Assembly: GCF_024679095.1 (NCBI RefSeq)
Contig: NC_066512.1
Span: 15,527,317-15,591,316 of the forward strand
DNA from: Eriocheir sinensis
Taxonomy: Eukaryota > Arthropoda > Malacostraca > Decapoda > Varunidae
DNA: 64,000 bases
Direction: 5' to 3'
The notes beneath the pieces are model-generated. The model searched no databases, had not been told where the DNA came from, and was given only the letters and a program-made list of their open reading frames with translations. Position numbers and translations under genes: made by a program. The stretch's first letter is position 1. Every line of letters begins with the position of its first letter. Below are positions 1 through 10,048 of this stretch, in pieces.

Positions 1-42
1 TCGGACGAGAAGCGGTGTTTTCAACGTGGTGTGGCCGTTGAC
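1..42 (-). rRNA. 5S rRNA, partial (5' end only, C class)
   Basis: The window opens inside a 5S gene. The first ~42 transcribed bases (read on the minus strand, beginning GTCAACGGCCACACCACG) are present; the rest lies outside the window. The adjoining spacer matches the C class. Confidence 0.85.
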
Positions 43-485
43 GTAGGTTGAAAACTTGGTACTGATATCTGAGGCAACTCTCACCACAGAATCTATGAAA
101 GTGCTTTGCCACTATATACTTCCTTTTGTTACTCAAGAGAATTAACGTTCCTTGAGGAACGCCGACTTACGTGTAGAAGCCGTAATTTGTGGGTTGTGAC
201 ATCTTAACACCACGAATATGTGAATGGCTTTGTAAAGAGAATTTCACAAACTAGTGTTTCATATATGAGTAGATATCTGAGCAGCGTTAATTTACAGAAC
301 TGAATTTATCATACACCGCCCCTGCGCCTCCGAAAATGAGGCCTACTGAATATAATATACCCGCAACACTAATTAGATCGGAGGGATATATTTGAAAGCT
401 TTCATTCTTGAATTTTATGTCAATAGCTAGACTCATCCAAAGCAAAAAAAGTTTTATAAAAGCTAATCGAGAAGAAAAATGGAAT

Positions 486-592
486 GCCAACAGCATCTGG
501 TGTTCCCAGGCGGTCACCCATCCAAGTACTATCCAGACCCAACGTCGCTTCGCTGATCGGACGAGAAGCGGTGTTTTCAACGTGGTGTTGAC
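486..592 (-). rRNA. 5S rRNA copy A1, degenerate (107 nt)
   Basis: This is a 5S gene with two small deletions: about 5 nt inside the internal promoter's box A region (near 551) and about 6 nt close to the 5' end (near 588), giving 107 instead of 118 nt. The A-class run of five T follows the 3' end on the transcribed strand (plus 475-479). The box A damage and loss of 5' helix I bases make it a probable pseudogene. Confidence 0.85.
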
Positions 593-761
593 GAGGAGTG
601 ATGAGTTGGTGCTGATATTTGAGGCAAATGTCACAACGGAATCTATGCCCCTGCTTTGCCACCAATTCATTTTGTTAATTGAGAATTAACGTTGCTTTTG
701 GAGAGCCGACTTTCGCGTAGAACGCCAACGCCGACTGAAATTTCGACGGAGGCAATATAAC

Positions 762-1188
762 TGGGTCGATCTCAATAAGAAGGCAGATAACTCTGCATCG
801 TGAGGCACTCTGGGGAATTCTTCGAAGTCGTGGGATTCCTGCAAGACGTATTGACTTGGTGACTGGCCTTTACTCTGGGACTGAGAGTTCATGCAGTGAA
901 GTGTGGGGATCAAGGCGTTTCCGCCCCGCACCTTCAGGGGTGCCTGCGCTCCATCACTATTCAAGACTTGCATGGACTGGACATTGGGCAAAGTTGTTCA
1001 TCAAAGTCTTTGCGGAGCATCTCTTGTCAACACCGAGATCACAGGCCTTGAGTTTGCGATGATGCTGCAATTGATTTATCGCAGAATCGCTGGAGCCCCT
1101 GCCAATGGCTCTCGGAGTGATACATGAGGAATCGACGCCACTAGCTAACACTGATTGAAGGTCTCCTGGGCCAGAAGCAAGGTCCAAT
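762..1188 (+). mobile_element. LINE reverse-transcriptase fragment in the A1-B1 spacer
   Basis: Frame-hopping translation gives motifs of a non-LTR reverse transcriptase in the right order: a block like VDF-KKAFDSV, then HREALWGILRSRGIP, IDLVTGLYSGTES, the remains of GVRQGC / APSLF-TCMDW-LG, GASL-NTEITGLEFA (FADD block lost) and LEPLPMALGVIHEE then SWARSKVQ. Several frameshifts and stops mean it cannot be functional. The same fragment recurs at the same position in the next two units, so it entered the spacer before the array was homogenised. The clade is not certain; the LYSGTES motif set is common in invertebrate LINEs. Confidence 0.75.
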
Positions 1189-1403
1189 CGTTTAGAAGTT
1201 TGCTGGAGGGCACGGAGTTTGTGTTACACGTTAAAGTAGTGAAGATTGTGTTAGTAACTTCCCTTCTAACTCTCAGTAAATGCATATCAAATGAAAAAGG
1301 ATAGTTTAGAGTTAATTGTTGTAGCGGATGTGCTAGATGTAGCAATACTGTAGGAAATATTATAAAGATTATTCGGAAGAAGTAAAAGTGTTCAAAACAA
1401 CAT

Positions 1404-1521
1404 GCCAACAGCATCTGGTGTTCCCAGGCGGTCACCCATCCAAGTACTAACCAGACCCAACGTCGCTTAACTGCGCTGATCGGACGAGAAGCGGTGTTTT
1501 CAACGTGGTGTGGCCGTTGAC
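1404..1521 (-). rRNA. 5S rRNA copy B1, full length
   Basis: This is a full 118-nt 5S gene. On the minus strand it starts GTCAACGGCC and ends GCTGTTGGC, so helix I pairs (GTCAAC with GTTGGC). Box C (TGGATGGGTGACCGCCTGG) and the canonical GGTTAGTACTTGG are intact. A pol III terminator of four T lies just past the 3' end (plus 1394-1397). The B class reads GCAGTTAAGC where classes A and C read GAAGTTAAGC. Confidence 0.95.
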
Positions 1522-2554
1522 GAGAGTTAACCAGCTAGTATTGATGTTTGACGCAGCTAACATCACGGAATCTATGCCAGTGCTACGCCATTACTTCCTT
1601 TTCTTATAGACAACGTTCATTGTGGAACGCCGACTTCCTTGTAGAACGGAAAGGCCTCCGCTATGACCGGACAGTCAGACTGGCTTTGTGGTTTTCATGA
1701 TGGATGGAGTGGTTTCTTGCGTTTAGGGGCTTGTCTGTCAATGTCACGCATACCAGTGGCAAGTACAGGTTATGTTTTTGAAAGTGTCGTGTGTGACAGT
1801 GACTTCCCCCGCCAGCTCCCTGATGACATTTGGCAATGCATTGAAGAGGCGAGCCCGGCCCATTACTAGGAAAGAGCCGCGTACGTATGGTGGTTTTCAC
1901 TTTATGTGTCATTTGTTCTCCTGCCATAGCAAAGGCGGCTTCTCGATCCCTGGGTGGGTGTTTCTCATCGTCTCCACATTGGAGCACCAGCCCTTCGCTT
2001 CCAGGATCTTCTCGCCCGGTGTTTAGAGGAATACCTCTTTGCAGAAATAAATCGCTCTGCTGTCCACTACGCATACGCACTGAGGGATACACATGATGAA
2101 AACATATTAATATGCCTGGTTTTGTTCTAGTATGTCCAATGGTGATCTTTGTGACGGTTGATATTGCCCGCAAGACAACAACACCTGAGACCAACAGACA
2201 AAACAAGAAAGAACTGAGTGAACATTTACGAGGGGTGATCCTCACTAAAATCTGCCCCATTCGTTTGTTTTAAAGCCTTCTCTTGATTAAAATTGGTTTC
2301 CTGATGCGTGTGCTATGTACTGGAACTGAAGAAGGTGGTGAGTGAAATTTAGAATAGGTAAAAGCCAGATGGACCTCTTCCTGCGAACTATTTTGCAGAT
2401 ACGAGATAATTCTAACAAAACCGGTCCCGCTCCGGAGTTTTTCATTGATGTCTCGCTCCCATATATATCTCATTATTTGTAAATTTTCAGTGTTGAATTT
2501 TAAGTCAATAGCTAAAATCTTCCGAAGCAAGCTAATCCAAACCCAAAATGGGAT
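1522..2554. repeat. B-C spacer, unit 1
   Basis: Non-transcribed 5S spacer. Besides the small open frame it has long overlapping open frames on both strands (a 199-codon minus frame at 1661-2260) that break in the diverged copy. I see no recognised domain. Near 2440-2480 the spacer shares GAGTTTTTCATTGATGTCTCGCTCCCATA with the C-A spacer (for example 3450-3478), so parts of the spacers have a common origin. Confidence 0.6.
2112..2273 (+). CDS. 53-codon open frame in the B-C spacer, unit 1 (doubtful)
   Basis: A short open frame starts MPGFVLVCPMVIFV and ends LTKICPIRLF. It has a hydrophobic start (residues 3-16) and a basic, charged middle (about 20-40). It recurs intact at 5211-5372 and 8327-8488, and in the diverged remnant at 11718-11876. 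I do not recognise it. It could be a fragment of a captured gene exon or chance; the opposite strand is also open here. No promoter or splice evidence was seen. Confidence 0.2.
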   Translation: MPGFVLVCPMVIFVTVDIARKTTTPETNRQNKKELSEHLRGVILTKICPIRLF

Positions 2555-2672
2555 GCCAACAGCATCTGGTGTTCCCAGGCGGTCACCCATCCAAGTACAA
2601 TCCAGACCCAACGTCGCTTAACTTCGCTGATCGGACGAGAAGCGGTGTTTTCAACGTGGTGTGGCCGTTGAC
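2555..2672 (-). rRNA. 5S rRNA copy C1, full length
   Basis: This 118-nt gene has intact helix I and box A/C regions. It differs from class B at the usually conserved GGTTAGTAC, which reads GGATTGTAC here. A TTTT terminator sits at plus 2545-2548. A TATA-like AATATCA-type element expected about 25 bases upstream is altered to a TTATTATCAGTACC form (about 2690-2703). Confidence 0.94.
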
Positions 2673-3585
2673 GAGGGTTGAAAGCTTGGTACTGATAATA
2701 AATTATTTGAGGCAACTCTCACCACGGAATCTATGAAAGTGCTTTGCCAATATATACATCCTTTTGTTACTCAAGAGAATTAACGTTCCTTGAGGAAAGC
2801 CGACTAACGTGTAGAGCGCCGTAATTTGTGGGTTATGACATCTTAACACCACGAATATGTGAATGGCTTTGTAAAGAGAATTTCACAAACTAGTGTTTCA
2901 TATATGAGTAGATATCTGAGCAGCGTTAATTTACAGAACTGAATTCATCATACACCGCCCCTCCGCCTCCGAAAATGAGGCCTACTGAATATAATATACC
3001 CGCAACACTAATTAGATCAGAGGGATGAAAGAATCCACATATAATAGTAAATAAAAAAAAATGACAAAACGCCTAAAAACGATCGAGGCAGACTTTTATA
3101 CTAAAATGTTAAAAACTTAAACTCCGATGGAAAGAATTAGTCAACCCTGGTTTGTTAGTGGAGAGGCTGGTGAATATTCTGTTATGAATAGCCCGGAAAA
3201 AAAAAAAATAAATAAAAAAAAAAAAAAAGTGAGTGAAAAGCGTGGAGTGTTGTTGAGGTATCGGAGCTAATATTTCCAAGTGCATTAAAAATAAGAAAGC
3301 TGAAAATGCTCATCACCGAAGTGACATCAGTATGAATCAGCAATGTCCAAAATTATATTATTGTTTTCTATTTATCTGTGAAAAAACAGATTAAAATTAA
3401 CGTCCCTTCCAGGATATTTCACTCCGGAGTCTCCATGGTGTCTGTTGGAGTTTTTCATTGATGTCTCGCTCCCATACATACCTGATTATATTTGAAAGCT
3501 TTCATTCTTGAATTTTATGTCAATAGCTAGACTCATCCAAAGCAAAAAAAGTTTTATAATAGCTAATCGAGAAGAAAAATGGAAT
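2673..3585. repeat. C-A spacer, unit 1
   Basis: AT-rich 5S spacer including an A-rich stretch at 3198-3228. It recurs at 5775-6690 and, more diverged, at 8885-9785. No gene was seen. Confidence 0.6.
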
Positions 3586-3703
3586 GCCAACAGCATCTGG
3601 TGTTCCCAGGCGGTCACCCATCCAAGTACTATCCAGACCCAACGTCGCTTAACTTCGCTGATCGGACGAGAAGCGGTGTTTTCAACGTGGTGTGGCCGTT
3701 GAC
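3586..3703 (-). rRNA. 5S rRNA copy A2, full length
   Basis: This is a full 118-nt gene with intact internal control region. A run of five T terminates the transcript (plus 3575-3579). AAATATCAG lies about 21-29 bases upstream (plus 3723-3731). It is shared by the A and C classes and resembles the TATA-like upstream element of arthropod 5S genes. Confidence 0.95.
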
Positions 3704-3872
3704 GAGGAGTGATGAGTTGGTGCTGATATTTGAGGCAAATGTCACAACGGAATCTATGCCCATGCTTTGCCACCAATTCATTTTGTTAATTGAGAATTAA
3801 CGTTACTTTTGGAGAGCCGACTTTCGCGTAGAACGCCAACGCCGACCGAAATTTCGACGGAGGCAATATAAC

Positions 3873-4299
3873 TGGGTCGATTTCAATAAGAAGGCAGATA
3901 ACTCTGCATCGTGAGGCACTCTGGGGAATTCTTCGAAGTCGTGGGATTCCAGCAAGACTTATTGACTTGGTGACTGGCCTTTACTCTGGGACTGAGAGTG
4001 CATGCAGTGAAATGTGGGGATCGAGGCGTTTCCGCCCCGCACCTTCAGGGGTGCCTGCGCTCCATCACTATTCAAGACTTGCATGGACTGGACATTGGGC
4101 AAAGTTGTTCATCAAAGTCTTTGCAGAGCATCTCTTGCCAACACCGAGATCACAGGCCTTGAGTTTGCGATGATGCTGCACTTGATTTGTCGCAGAATCC
4201 CTGGAGCCCCTGCCAATGGCTCTCGGAGTGCTACATGAGGAATCGACGCCACTAGCTAACACTGATTGAAGGTCTCCTGGGCCAGAATCAAGGTCCAAT
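3873..4299 (+). mobile_element. LINE reverse-transcriptase fragment, unit 2 copy
   Basis: This is the second copy of the dead reverse-transcriptase fragment, nearly identical to 762-1188 and at the same place between the A and B 5S genes. It shares the frameshifts of the other copies, which shows it is array-borne and not a separate insertion. Confidence 0.75.
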
Positions 4300-4514
4300 C
4301 GTTTAGAAGTTTGCTGGAGGGCACGGAGTTTGTGTTACCCGTTAAAGTAGTGAAGATTGTGTTAGTAACTTCCCTTCTAACTCTCAGTAAATGCATATCA
4401 AATGAAAAACGATAGTTTAGAGTTAATTGTTGTAGCAGATGTGCTTGATGTAGCAATACTGTAGGAAACATTATAAAGATTATTCGGAAGAAGTAAAAGT
4501 GTTCAAAACAACAT

Positions 4515-4622
4515 GCCAACAGCATCTGGTGTTCCCAGGCGGTCACCCATCCAAGTACGTACGTCGCTTAACTGCGCTGATCCGACGAGAAGCGGTGTTT
4601 TCAACGTGGTGTGGCCGTTGAC
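4515..4622 (-). rRNA. 5S rRNA copy B2, degenerate (108 nt)
   Basis: A 10-base deletion removes most of the intermediate element and adjoining bases (around 4559-4562, where the others read TAACCAGACCCAACGT). There is also a base change in the conserved TCGGACG. The deletion lies within the TFIIIA-binding region, so this is probably a pseudogene. Confidence 0.88.
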
Positions 4623-5210
4623 GAGTTAACCAGCTAGTATTGATGTTTGACGCAGCTAACATCACGGAATCTATGCCAGTGCTACGCCATTACTTCCTTT
4701 TTTTATAGAGAACGTTCATTGTGGAACGCCGACTTCCATGTAGAACGGAAAGGCCTCCGCTATGACCGGACAGTCAGACTGGCTTTGTGGTTTTCATGAT
4801 GGATGGAGTGGTTTCTTGCGTTTAGGGGCTTGTCTGTCAATGTCACGCATACCAGTGGCAAGTACAGGTTATGTTTTTGAAAGTGTCGTGTGTGACAGTG
4901 ACTTCCCCCGCCAGCTCCCTGATGACATTTGGCAATGCATTGAAGAGGCGAGCCCGGCCCATTACTAGGAAAGAGCCGCGTACGTATGGTGGTTTTCACT
5001 TTATGTGTCATTTGTTCTCCTGCCAAAGCAAAGGCGGCTTCTCGATCCCTGGGTGGGTGTTTCTCATCGTCTCCACATTGGAGCACCAGCCCTTCGCTTC
5101 CAGGATCTTCTCGCCCGGTGTTTAGAGGAATACCTACTTGCAGAAATAAATCGCTCTGCTGTCCACAACGCATACGCACTGAGGGATACACATGATGAAA
5201 ACATATTAAT

Positions 5211-5372
5211 ATGCCTGGTTTTGTTCTAGTATGTCCAATGGTGATCTTTGTGACGGTTGATATTGCCCGCAAGACAACAACACCTGAGACCAACAGACAA
5301 AACAAGAAAGAACTGAGTGAACATTTACGCGGGGTGATCCTCAATAAAATCTGCCCCATTCGTTTGTTTTAA
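5211..5372 (+). CDS. 53-codon open frame in the B-C spacer, unit 2 (doubtful)
   Basis: This is the unit 2 copy of the unrecognised small open frame, intact. A T-to-A type change makes an asparagine near the C terminus (ILNKICPIRLF). Confidence 0.2.
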   Translation: MPGFVLVCPMVIFVTVDIARKTTTPETNRQNKKELSEHLRGVILNKICPIRLF

Positions 5373-5656
5373 AGCCTTCTCTTGATTAAAATTGGTTTCC
5401 TGATGCGTGTGCTATGTACTGGAACTGAAGAAGGTGGTGAGTGAAATTTAGAATAAGTAAAAAAAGCCAGATGGACCTCTTCCTGCGAACTATTTTGCAG
5501 ATACGAGATAATTCTAACAAAACCGGTCCCGCTCCGGAGTTTTTCATTGATGTCTCGCTCCCATATATACCTCATTATTTGTAAATTTTCAGTGTTGAAT
5601 TTTAAGTCAATAGCTAAAATCTTCCGAAACAAGCTAATCCAAACCCAAAATGGGAT

Positions 5657-5774
5657 GCCAACAGCATCTGGTGTTCCCAGGCGGTCACCCATCCAAGTAC
5701 TATCCAGACCCAACGTCGCTTAACTTCGCTGATCGGACGAGAAGCGGTGTTTTCAACGTGGTGTGGCCGTTGAC
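5657..5774 (-). rRNA. 5S rRNA copy C2, full length
   Basis: This 118-nt gene has an intact box A, intermediate element and box C, and a TTTT terminator just left of the gene. AAATATCAGTACC sits about 25 bases upstream. Confidence 0.95.
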
Positions 5775-6690
5775 GAGGGTTGAAAATTGGTACTGATATT
5801 TGAGGCAACTCTCACCACAGAATCTATGAAAGTGCTTTGCCAATATATACTTCATTTTGTTACTCAAGAGAATTAACGTTCCTTGAGGAAAGCCGACTAA
5901 CGTGTAGAGCGCCGTAATTTGTGGGTTGTGACATCTTAACACCACGAATATGTGAATGGCTTTGTAAAGAGAATTTCACAAACTAGTGTTTCATATAAGA
6001 GTAGATATCAGAGCAGCGTTAATTTACAGAACTGAATTTATCATACACCGCCCCTCCGCCTCCGAAAATGAGGCCTACTGAATATAATATACCCGCAACA
6101 CTAATTAGATCAGAGGGATGAAAGAATCCACATATAATAGTAAATAAAAAAAAAATGACAAAACACCTAAAAACGATCGAGGCAGACTTTTATACTAATA
6201 TGTTAAAAACTTAAACTCCGATGGAAAGAATTCGTCAACCCTGGTTTGTTAGTGGAGAGGCTGGTGAATATTCTGTTATCAATAGCCCGGTAAAAAAATA
6301 AAAATATAAAAATAAATAAAAAATAAATAAAAAGTGAGTGAAAAGCGTGGAGTGTTGTTGAGGTATCGGAGCTAATATTTCCAAGTGCATTAAAAATAAG
6401 AAAGCTGAAAATGCTCATCACCGAAGTGACATCAGTATGAATCAGCAATGTCCAAAATTATATTATTGTTTTCTATTTATCTGTGAAAAAACAGATTAAA
6501 ATTAACGTCCCTTCCAGGATATTTCACTCCGGAGTCTCCATGGTGTCTGTTGGAGTTTTTCATTGATGTCTCGCTCCCATACATACCTGATTATATTTGA
6601 AAGCTTTCATTCTTGAATTTTATGTCAATAGCTAGACTCATCCAAAGCAAAAAAAGTTTTATAATAGCTAATCGAGAAGAAAAATGGAAT

Positions 6691-6808
6691 GCCAACAGCA
6701 TCTGGTGTTCCCAGGCGGTCACCCATCCAAGTACTATCCAGACCCAACGTCGCTTAACTTCGCTGATCGGACGAGAAGCGGTGTTTTCAACGTGGTGTGG
6801 CCGTTGAC
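6691..6808 (-). rRNA. 5S rRNA copy A3, full length
   Basis: This 118-nt gene matches A2 within the transcribed region. A terminator of at least four T lies next to the 3' end, and the AAATATCAG upstream element is present. Confidence 0.95.
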
Positions 6809-6977
6809 GAGGAGATTTGAGTTGGTGCTGATATTTGAGGCAAATGTCACAACGGAATCTATGCCCATGCTTTGCCACCAATTCATTTTGTTAATTGAGA
6901 ATTAACGTTACTTTTGGAGAGCCGACTTCCGCGTAGAACGCCGACGCCGACCGAAATTTCGACGGAGGCAATATAAC

Positions 6978-7404
6978 TGGGTCGATTTCAATAAGAAGGC
7001 AGATAACTCTGCATCGTGAGGCACTCTGGGGAATTCTTCGAAGTCGTGGGATTCCAGCAAGACTTATTGACTTGGTGACTGGCCTTTACTCTGGGACTGA
7101 GAGTGCATGCAGTGAAGTGTGGGGATCAAGGCGTTTCCGCCCTGCACCTTCAGGGGTGCCTGCGCTCCATCACTATTCAAGACTTGCATGGACTGGACAT
7201 TGGGCAAAGTTGTTCATCAAAGTCTTTGCGGAGCATCTCTTGCCAACACCGAGATCACAGGCCTTGAGTTTGCGATGATGCTGCACTTGATTTGTCGCAG
7301 AATCCCTGGAGCCCCTGCCAATGGCTCTCGGAGTGCTACATGAGGAATCGACGCCACTAGCTAACACTGATTGAAGGTCTCCTGGGCCAGAAGCAAGGTC
7401 CAAT
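6978..7404 (+). mobile_element. LINE reverse-transcriptase fragment, unit 3 copy
   Basis: This is the third copy of the same dead reverse-transcriptase fragment in the A3-B3 spacer, with the same disruptions. Confidence 0.75.
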
Positions 7405-7619
7405 CGTTTAGAAGTTTGCTGGAGGGCACGGAGTTTGTGTTACCCGTTAAAGTAGTGAAGATTGTGTTAGTAACTTCCCTTCTAACTCTCAGTAAATGCA
7501 TATCAAATGAAAAAGGATAGTTTAGAGTTAATTGTTGTAGCAGATGTGCTTGATGTAGCAATACTGTAGGAAACATTATAAAGATTATTCGGAAGAAGTA
7601 AAAGTGTTCAAAACAACAT

Positions 7620-7737
7620 GCCAACAGCATCTGGTGTTCCCAGGCGGTCACCCATCCAAGTACTAACCAGACCCAACGTCGCTTAACTGCGCTGATCGGA
7701 CGAGAAGCGGTGTTTTCAACGTGGTGTGGCCGTTGAC
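7620..7737 (-). rRNA. 5S rRNA copy B3, full length
   Basis: This 118-nt gene has the same transcribed sequence as B1, including the B-specific GCAGTTAAGC, with a TTTT terminator to the left. Confidence 0.95.
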
Positions 7738-8326
7738 GAGAGTTAACCAGCTAGTATTGATGTTTGACGCAGCTAACATCACGGAATCTATGCCAGTGCT
7801 ACGCCATTACTTCCTTTTCTTATAGAGAACGTTCATTGTGGAACGCCGACTTCCTTGTAGAACGGAAAGGCCTCCGCTATGACCGGACAGTCAGACTGGC
7901 TTTGTGGTTTTCATGATGGATGGAGTGGTTTCTTGCGTTTAGGGGCTTGTCTGTCAATGTCACGCATACCAGTGGCAAGTACAGGTTATGTTTTTGAAAG
8001 TGTCGTGTGTGACAGTGACTTCCCCCGCCAGCTCCCTGATGACATTTGGCAATGCATTGAAGAGGCGAGCCCGGCCCATACTAGGGAAGAGCCGCGTACG
8101 TATGGTGGTTTTCACTTTATGTGTCATTTGTTCTCCTGCCATAGCAAAGGCGGCTTCTCGATCCCTGGGTGGGTGTTTCTCATCGTCTCCACATTGGAGC
8201 ACCAGCCCTTCGCTTCCAGGATCTTCTCGCCCGGTGTTTAGAGGAATACCTACTTGCAGAAATAAATCGCTCTGCTGTCCACTACGCATACGCACTGAGG
8301 GATACACATGATGAAAACATATTAAT

Positions 8327-8488
8327 ATGCCTGGTTTTGTTCTAGTATGTCCAATGGTGATCTTTGTGACGGTTGATATTGCCCGCAAGACAACAACACC
8401 TGAGACCAACAGACAAAACAAGAAAGAACTGAGTGAACATTTACGAGGGGTGATCCTCAATAAAATCTGCCCCATTCGTTTGTTTTAA
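8327..8488 (+). CDS. 53-codon open frame in the B-C spacer, unit 3 (doubtful)
   Basis: This is the unit 3 copy of the unrecognised small open frame, intact. Confidence 0.2.
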   Translation: MPGFVLVCPMVIFVTVDIARKTTTPETNRQNKKELSEHLRGVILNKICPIRLF

Positions 8489-8776
8489 AGCCTTCTCTTG
8501 ATTAAAATTGGTTTCCTGATGCGTGTGCTATGTACTGGAACTGAAGAAGGAGGTGAGTGAAATTTAGAATAGGTAAAAGCCAGTTGGACCTCTTCCTGGA
8601 ACTATTTTGCAGATACGAGATAATTCTTACAAAACCGGTCCCGCTCCGGAGTTTTTCATTGATGTCTCGCTCCCATATATACCTCATTATTTGTAAACTT
8701 TCAGTGTTGAATTTTATGTCAATAACTAAAATCTTCCGAAGCAAACAATCAAGCTAATCGAAACGCAAAATGGGAT

Positions 8777-8884
8777 GCCAACAGCATCTGGTGTTCCCAG
8801 GCGGTCACCCATCCAATTACTATCCAGACCCAACGTCGCTTAACTTCGCTGATCGGACGAAGTTAACGTGGTGTGGCCGTTGAC
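8777..8884 (-). rRNA. 5S rRNA copy C3, degenerate (108 nt)
   Basis: A 10-base loss near 8859-8866 removes part of the 5' third (the GAAAACACCGCTTCTC stretch on the transcribed strand). The bases of box C include one change (AATTGGATGGG). The surrounding spacer is also more diverged than in units 1 and 2, consistent with a position nearer the array edge. Confidence 0.86.
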
Positions 8885-9785
8885 GAGGGTTAAAAACTTG
8901 GTAGTGATATTTGAGGCAACTCTCACCACGGAATCTATGAAAGTGCTTTGCCACTATATACTTCCTTTAGTTACTCAAGAGAATTAACGTTCCTTGGGGA
9001 ACCCCGACTAACGTGTAGAACGCCGTAATTTGTGTTGTGACATCTTCACACTACGAATATATGAGTGGCTTTGTAAAGAGAATTTCCCAAATTAGTGTTT
9101 CATATATCTGAAGGATATCTGAGCAGCGTTAATTTACAGAACTGAATTTATCATACACCGCCCCTCCACCTCGGAAACTGTGGCCTCCTGAATATAATAT
9201 ACCCGCAATACTAACTAGTTCAGCGGGATGAAAGAATACACAAATAATAGGAAATCAAAAAAATATTGACAAAACGCCTAAAAACGATCAAGGCAGACTT
9301 TTATACAAAAATGTTAAAAACTTAAACTCCGATGGAAAGAATTAGTCAACCCTGGTTTGTTAGTGGAGAAGCTGGTGAATATTCTCTATTATGGATGGCC
9401 CGTTAAAATATAGAAGTGTGAAAAGCGTGGAGGGTTGTTGAGGTATCAGAGCTAATATTCCCAATTAAGTACATTAAATACAAGAAATCAGAAAGGGCTG
9501 ATCACCGAAGAGACATCAGTATGAATCAGCAATGTCCAAAATTATATTATTGTTTTCTATTTATCTGTGAAAAAACAGATTAAAATTAACGTCCCTTCCA
9601 GGATATTTCATGCCCAGTCCAGCTCGGGAGCCCTCCATGGTGTCTGTTGGAGTTTTTCATTGATGTCTCGCTCCCATACATACCTGATTATATTTGAAAG
9701 CTTTCATTCTTGAATTTTATGTCAATAGCTAGACTCATCCAAGGCAAAAGTTTTATAAAAGCTAATCGAAAAGAAAAAATGGAAT

Positions 9786-9908
9786 GCCAACAGCATCTGG
9801 TGTTCCCAGGCGAATCCAAATCCCATCCAAGTACTATCCAAACCCAAGGTCGCTTAACTTCGCTGATCGGACGAGAAGCGGTGTTTTCAACGTGGTGTGG
9901 CCGTTGAC
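9786..9908 (-). rRNA. 5S rRNA copy A4, degenerate (123 nt)
   Basis: The box C region is replaced by an unrelated stretch with a net gain of about 5 bases (near 9811-9822). Further changes occur in the intermediate element. It is the last 5S gene of the array and a probable pseudogene. Confidence 0.84.
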
Positions 9909-9965
9909 GTGTGCTACAAACTTGGTACTGATATTTGATTCAACTCACACCATATCCTATCAAAG

Positions 9966-10044
9966 CATTTGTGATCAGATTATGTATCAGCTATTTTGGG
10001 GGGGTTATATTATGGCACAAATTTGGCCCGTCGCTGCTACACAG
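9966..10044 (+). mobile_element. Truncated right end of a piggyBac-like MITE (same family as 26014-26228)
   Basis: From about 9966 the 5S flank gives way to TTGTGATCAGATTATGTATC, a G run, GGCACAAATTTGGCCCGT and CGCTGCTAC, ending at a TTAA. The same string occurs at 26113-26200. The left boundary is approximate. Confidence 0.5.
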
Positions 10045-10048
10045 TTAA

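Larger units (their letters stand above)
1..9908 (-). repeat. 5S rDNA tandem array with a three-gene ~3.1 kb higher-order unit
   Basis: Ten 5S genes plus one partial gene lie on the minus strand. They alternate in three classes defined by the spacer and 3' flank: A (gene starts at plus positions 486, 3586, 6691, 9786), B (1404, 4515, 7620) and C (partial at 1, then 2555, 5657, 8777). Same-class copies are 3095-3120 bases apart, while neighbouring genes are about 0.9-1.2 kb apart, so the repeating unit is A-B-C. Spacers of the same class are nearly identical between units; different classes share only the short flank upstream of the gene. Tandem 5S arrays are normal in arthropods. A three-gene unit with distinct spacers is less usual. 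Confidence 0.93.

Noticed and set aside
1661..2260. 199-codon minus-strand frame in the 5S spacer, intact in two units and nearly so in the third
   Set aside because: No recognisable domain, it overlaps other open frames, and it is broken in the diverged remnant at 11.4-11.9 kb. Near-identity between units explains the shared openness.
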